Shown here piece by piece: positions 33,572 to 36,351 of a stretch of DNA of 36,351 nucleotides (positions within the stretch are counted from its first letter, which is position 1; each line of letters begins with the position of its first letter). The notes below the pieces were generated by a model. It saw only the letters and a list, made by a program, of their open reading frames with translations. It did not search any database and was not told the origin of the DNA. The stretch is from Tannerella sp. (GTDB lineage: Bacteria > Bacteroidota > Bacteroidia > Bacteroidales > Tannerellaceae), in assembly GCA_031265585.1 (NCBI GenBank), contig JAISCL010000042.1, positions 1 to 36,351 of the forward strand, read 5' to 3'. A program made the translations under genes and the position numbers.

Positions 33572-35776
33572 ATGAAACGGTTATTATACATAAATATTCT
33601 TGCGGTTGGTTTTTTTCTGTTGCTATTTTCCGGTTGTATTGAAGATCCGAAAATGCAGTTGGGGGTGAGAGGCGTCGGTAAGCCTGAATTTGAGGGAGGC
33701 GCTGTATCTAAGGCTGTAACCGTCTCGACGATTGAAGTTTCAGCTAAGATAAGTAAAGCAAACGGAGCGGAAATAACAGAACGGGGCTTTTGTTACGGTA
33801 CGGAACCTTCTCCTTCTATAGAAAATAACAATACGGTACGTGATGCAAATGTGGGTATCGGCGAATATACGTTGATAATAACAGGTTTGTCTGACAGTAC
33901 GGGCTATTATATATGGCCTTATGCTATTAACTCAGGGGGAACTGCATACGGGCCGGAACTTAGAGATACAACGTATAGCGGTCAGGCTTCTGTGGTGACG
34001 CTTGATACGGTTCATACGTATGCATCAAGAGTGATGGTAGAGGGTCGTATAAATAAAGCAGGAGAAGGAGAGCCGGGAAAATGTGGCATTTATTATTCGA
34101 CAGATGAAAATTTTGAACAGAAAGATTCTGTGGAGACTGTGGTTCCGGATAATGACTCAAAAATCTACCCGTGCCTGCTTTCAGGACTTACGCCCGATAT
34201 GGAATACTATTATCAGGCGTATGTCAGGAATGACTATGGCTTGTCAACGGGCGACGTTAAATCGTTTAAAACAAAAGACGGAAAGCCGAACCTGAATCCG
34301 GTAAGTGCTGCAACCGGGTATACGGATGCCAGGTTATCATCAACTGTGGAAGACGGAGGAGACATAACGGTAATAATTGTTGAACGTGGATTTTGTTTGC
34401 GGGAACAAACTGCAGATATAGATAGTATCATACCCTCCGGCGAGGGTGGCGTTGGCTATTTTGAGGAACTGATAGAAGGATTGAAGGCGGGAGGAAGATA
34501 TATTGTGAAGGCGTATGCAAAAAGTACGGTTCTTGATGTGGATGATTTGGAGTTAACCGTATACAGTAAAGATACGCTTATTTTCACCCAACAGGATAAG
34601 CCGACTGTGGTAACGGAAGAAGTCGAAGACAGAGATGTTTTTGGCGGAAATGCTACTGTTACAGGCGCCATTTCAGCTCAGGGAAGGGGTCCCGTTATTG
34701 AGGCCGGAATCTGCTGGTCGCTGACGAATCCGGTGCCTAATACGGATGATAATTATGAGTTATCATCTGTTAATACAGAGCAGAAGTTCACCGTACGGTT
34801 AACGGGCTTAAAGGGTGGTGTTACGTATTATGTCTGTGCTTTTGCAAGGAACGTATACGGCCTGTCATACGGAGAGCCGCAAAAGTTTACTACGCCCCTG
34901 GTCTTTAATGCTAATTTAGTCACATTTGGGGGGCAGACACCCGTTCTAAGTTCTCCGGCCTATTTTGCAACGTATAATGATGGCACATTTTATTTGTTGG
35001 GAGGAGATCTTGGACCTCATTTAACAGCACAATTGTGGTCTTATACTGTTTCTGATACTAATAATGAGTGGAAACAGCTTAAATCATTTGACGGAGGAGC
35101 AGCAAAATGGCAAACCGGAGTTGGATATGGAGGAGCAGCGTATGTTTTTGGAGGAGTATATGAAGATCCTGATGCAGAGATTGGATTATATTATTATGCC
35201 CCTTCTCCTATTAATGAATGGAAGTTAAAAAGTACAGTACCTGATACGTTATATTCGGTAGCAGGCTGCGCGTATGGTAACAGTGTTGTATTTATAGGAG
35301 GACAGAAGGATACGGTAAAACAAAGTGTATGGAGTTATGAACATGGAAATGACATCTGGAAAAAGAAGTCGGATTTTCCTGTTAAGCAATATGGAGGTTT
35401 TGCTGTTGTCTATAATAATAAAATTTATGCCGGAATGGGTAAAGATGATGATGGTGTTTGTAACGGAAGGCTATGGGTGTCGGAAGATGGAGCTGACGGA
35501 TGGGATTTAGCTACCGAATGCACAGAATATCATGGCGGAATTATTTCCGGGGTAGTAAGTTCGGTGAATCGATGCATCTATGTAATAGATGAGGATTATC
35601 ATATTCTTGAATATTCTCTGGAGTTTGGTGAATGGAAAGAGAAATCCATATTGCCTTCAATATTCGAAAATAATGTTCATTGCATGTATGAGTATCAGGG
35701 TAAAATATATATAGGTCTTGGAAAAGAAGCAGATAGAAATTCGTTGATTGTCTATGACCCTTCATGGGATAATTAA
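33572..35776 (+). CDS. Surface lipoprotein with four FN3-like domains and a Kelch propeller
   Basis: A 734-residue lipoprotein (lipobox FSGC, C22). Four FN3-like modules follow (about 38-135, 142-236, 243-337, 345-441), three of them sharing an ERGFC/EAGICW-type strand and all having a (L/T)xxLxxxxxYYxxAYARN-like strand. The C-terminal 280 residues form a Kelch-like propeller, with repeated YNNKIYAGMGK, NSVVFIGGQ, GAAYVFGG and GTFYLLGG blades followed by W-bearing strands. It is presumably at the cell surface, where it may bind glycans or proteins. The last gene of the cluster; a T run without a stem follows. The ligand is unknown. Confidence 0.83.
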   Translation: MKRLLYINILAVGFFLLLFSGCIEDPKMQLGVRGVGKPEFEGGAVSKAVTVSTIEVSAKISKANGAEITERGFCYGTEPSPSIENNNTVRDANVGIGEYTLIITGLSDSTGYYIWPYAINSGGTAYGPELRDTTYSGQASVVTLDTVHTYASRVMVEGRINKAGEGEPGKCGIYYSTDENFEQKDSVETVVPDNDSKIYPCLLSGLTPDMEYYYQAYVRNDYGLSTGDVKSFKTKDGKPNLNPVSAATGYTDARLSSTVEDGGDITVIIVERGFCLREQTADIDSIIPSGEGGVGYFEELIEGLKAGGRYIVKAYAKSTVLDVDDLELTVYSKDTLIFTQQDKPTVVTEEVEDRDVFGGNATVTGAISAQGRGPVIEAGICWSLTNPVPNTDDNYELSSVNTEQKFTVRLTGLKGGVTYYVCAFARNVYGLSYGEPQKFTTPLVFNANLVTFGGQTPVLSSPAYFATYNDGTFYLLGGDLGPHLTAQLWSYTVSDTNNEWKQLKSFDGGAAKWQTGVGYGGAAYVFGGVYEDPDAEIGLYYYAPSPINEWKLKSTVPDTLYSVAGCAYGNSVVFIGGQKDTVKQSVWSYEHGNDIWKKKSDFPVKQYGGFAVVYNNKIYAGMGKDDDGVCNGRLWVSEDGADGWDLATECTEYHGGIISGVVSSVNRCIYVIDEDYHILEYSLEFGEWKEKSILPSIFENNVHCMYEYQGKIYIGLGKEADRNSLIVYDPSWDN

Positions 35777-35808
35777 GCTGTTTTTTTGAGAAAATATTCG
35801 AATAAAAG

Positions 35809-35839
35809 TTTGCAGATAAAAAATGATTCCCTATCTTTG
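35809..35839 (+). promoter_or_regulatory. Promoter of tRNA-Ser
   Basis: TTTG (35809-35812), a 19-base spacer and TATCTTTG (35832-35839) match the consensus about 38 bases before the tRNA. Confidence 0.75.
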
Positions 35840-35876
35840 CACCGTTTTTTAAGCAAAGGAGTTCTTGTAATTCTAA

Positions 35877-35961
35877 GGAGAGATGGCAGAGTGGTCGATT
35901 GCAGCGGTCTTGAAAACCGCCGTACTGAGAGGTACCGGGGGTTCGAATCCCTCTCTCTCCG
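35877..35961 (+). tRNA. tRNA-Ser(UGA)
   Basis: An 85-base class II tRNA. The acceptor strands GGAGAGA and TCTCTCC pair fully, with discriminator G. The anticodon stem GCGGT/ACCGC holds the loop CTTGAAA with anticodon TGA (Ser). The long variable arm and the T loop TTCGAAT are present. No CCA is encoded. It has its own consensus promoter and a strong hairpin downstream. Confidence 0.95.
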
Positions 35962-36005
35962 CTTACAACATTAATTATCAGTGTTTTATAGATAGAGCAC
36001 CCACA

Positions 36006-36041
36006 AAAGCACCCATTTTTGGGGCTTATGGGTGCTTTTTG
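36006..36041. terminator. Terminator between tRNA-Ser and the glucosaminidase gene
   Basis: A 12-bp stem (AAAAGCACCCAT with ATGGGTGCTTTT), an 11-base loop and flanking T/A runs allow two-way termination. An extra copy of GCACCCA just upstream (from 35998) gives a direct repeat. Confidence 0.8.
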
Positions 36042-36063
36042 GTGTACCGCGCATGAAATCACG

Positions 36064-36351
36064 CTACCGACCTGAATCGTACCGGTACAATTGATTCTTT
36101 TCAATGATTTGTATTAATAAAGTTGCGTAATTGGGAGATTCCGCCCATTCTGATTTCTGTAATCCGTATGCCCATCCCCTGTAATCTGTATGCCTGAGTG
36201 TTAATAACTGTCTGTAACGAGGCAATGTCGTAAGAATACGCGAGCGATCCATATAACATTCTCTTACCGAATCATAAGCCCGGTATCCGTTCCTGCCGCG
36301 TATGCCGAAATGATTATTTAACATGCGGGCAAGCCGGCTTTGCCCGTAACC
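36064..36351 (-). CDS. Glucosaminidase-domain peptidoglycan hydrolase, C-terminal part
   Basis: The last 95 residues of a larger gene that continues beyond the window. The sequence GYGQSRLARMLNNHFGIRGRNG is the conserved strand-helix part after the catalytic Glu in FlgJ/LytG-like N-acetylglucosaminidases, and RECYMDRSRIL followed by DYRGWAYGLQKSEWAESPNYATLLIQIIE is the family's C-terminal end. These enzymes cut the glycan strands of peptidoglycan in the periplasm. The catalytic Glu and any signal peptide or LysM domains would be upstream, outside the window. The end is complete (TAG). A hairpin shared with tRNA-Ser follows. Confidence 0.85.
   Translation of the reverse strand, partial: GYGQSRLARMLNNHFGIRGRNGYRAYDSVRECYMDRSRILTTLPRYRQLLTLRHTDYRGWAYGLQKSEWAESPNYATLLIQIIEKNQLYRYDSGR

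Noticed and set aside
35998-36041. Second attachment site next to tRNA-Ser, suggested by repeated GCACCCA
   Set aside because: No integrase or displaced tRNA-Ser fragment is present; a terminator explains the hairpin.
35541-36104. Minus-strand open frame of 187 codons over tRNA-Ser
   Set aside because: It reads the tRNA gene backwards (GERGIRTPGTSQYGG is a well-known false protein made from tRNA antisense) and overlaps the Kelch gene and the terminator.
1-36351. CRISPR array or insertion-sequence transposase
   Set aside because: I saw no regularly spaced repeats and no transposase; the only mobile element evidence is the tRNA-Val island.

Overview
The window looks like a chromosomal segment of a member of the Bacteroidales (Bacteroidota). 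Three things point there. Many genes are preceded by the Bacteroidetes-type promoter TTTG-N19/20-TAnnTTTG instead of -35/-10 boxes. There are many short lipoproteins with a Cys lipobox. Family markers are also typical: a succinylornithine-type ArgF', DUF4831, DUF3467, an Omp28-like protein, GH95/GH43 enzymes and a CNG-type tyrosine recombinase. Genus cannot be fixed from the sequence alone.

Layout. (1) Positions 1-5182 are the right-hand part of an integrated, AT-rich element: a D5-like primase/helicase, two small helix-turn-helix proteins, an AbiE-type toxin-antitoxin pair with a perfect inverted repeat over its promoter, and a tyrosine recombinase. The element ends at a displaced 3' part of a tRNA-Val(UAC) gene (5136-5182), which marks the attachment site; the tRNA's own terminator follows. 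(2) Positions 5403-9646 hold two convergent exported glycosidases (GH95 alpha-L-fucosidase-like lipoprotein; GH43-like lipoprotein with a discoidin domain), followed by a 448-bp gap that carries what looks like a glycosidase remnant. (3) Positions 10095-14326 form a housekeeping run: yajC, a YbbR-domain protein, coaE, a cupin regulator and an acyl-CoA synthetase. (4) Positions 14431-26387 hold an Omp28-like lipoprotein, proline and arginine genes (proB, proA, argF') interrupted by two small lipoproteins, DUF3467, DUF4831, a POT peptide transporter, and a yicC-gmk-nadD operon on the minus strand. (5) Positions 26535-35776 are accessory: an AT-rich exported protein, then a compact phospho-signalling cluster. 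(6) A tRNA-Ser(UGA) and the 3' part of a glucosaminidase gene close the window.

The most interesting region is 27773-35776. In one orientation it encodes a receiver-less LytTR DNA-binding protein, a membrane FHA protein with a zinc ribbon, an 88-residue Asp-rich protein (25 acidic and one basic residue), a zinc-ribbon/FHA protein, a PP2C phosphatase, a membrane Ser/Thr kinase with a WG-like ectodomain, a TPR-like/beta-barrel outer-membrane protein, and a surface lipoprotein with four FN3-like domains and a Kelch propeller. The order suggests an envelope-to-cytoplasm signalling system: a surface sensor pair, a transmembrane kinase opposed by a phosphatase, two phospho-threonine readers and a transcription factor. 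The acidic protein has no function I can recognise and could be a substrate, scaffold or effector. This wiring is inferred from gene content and order only.
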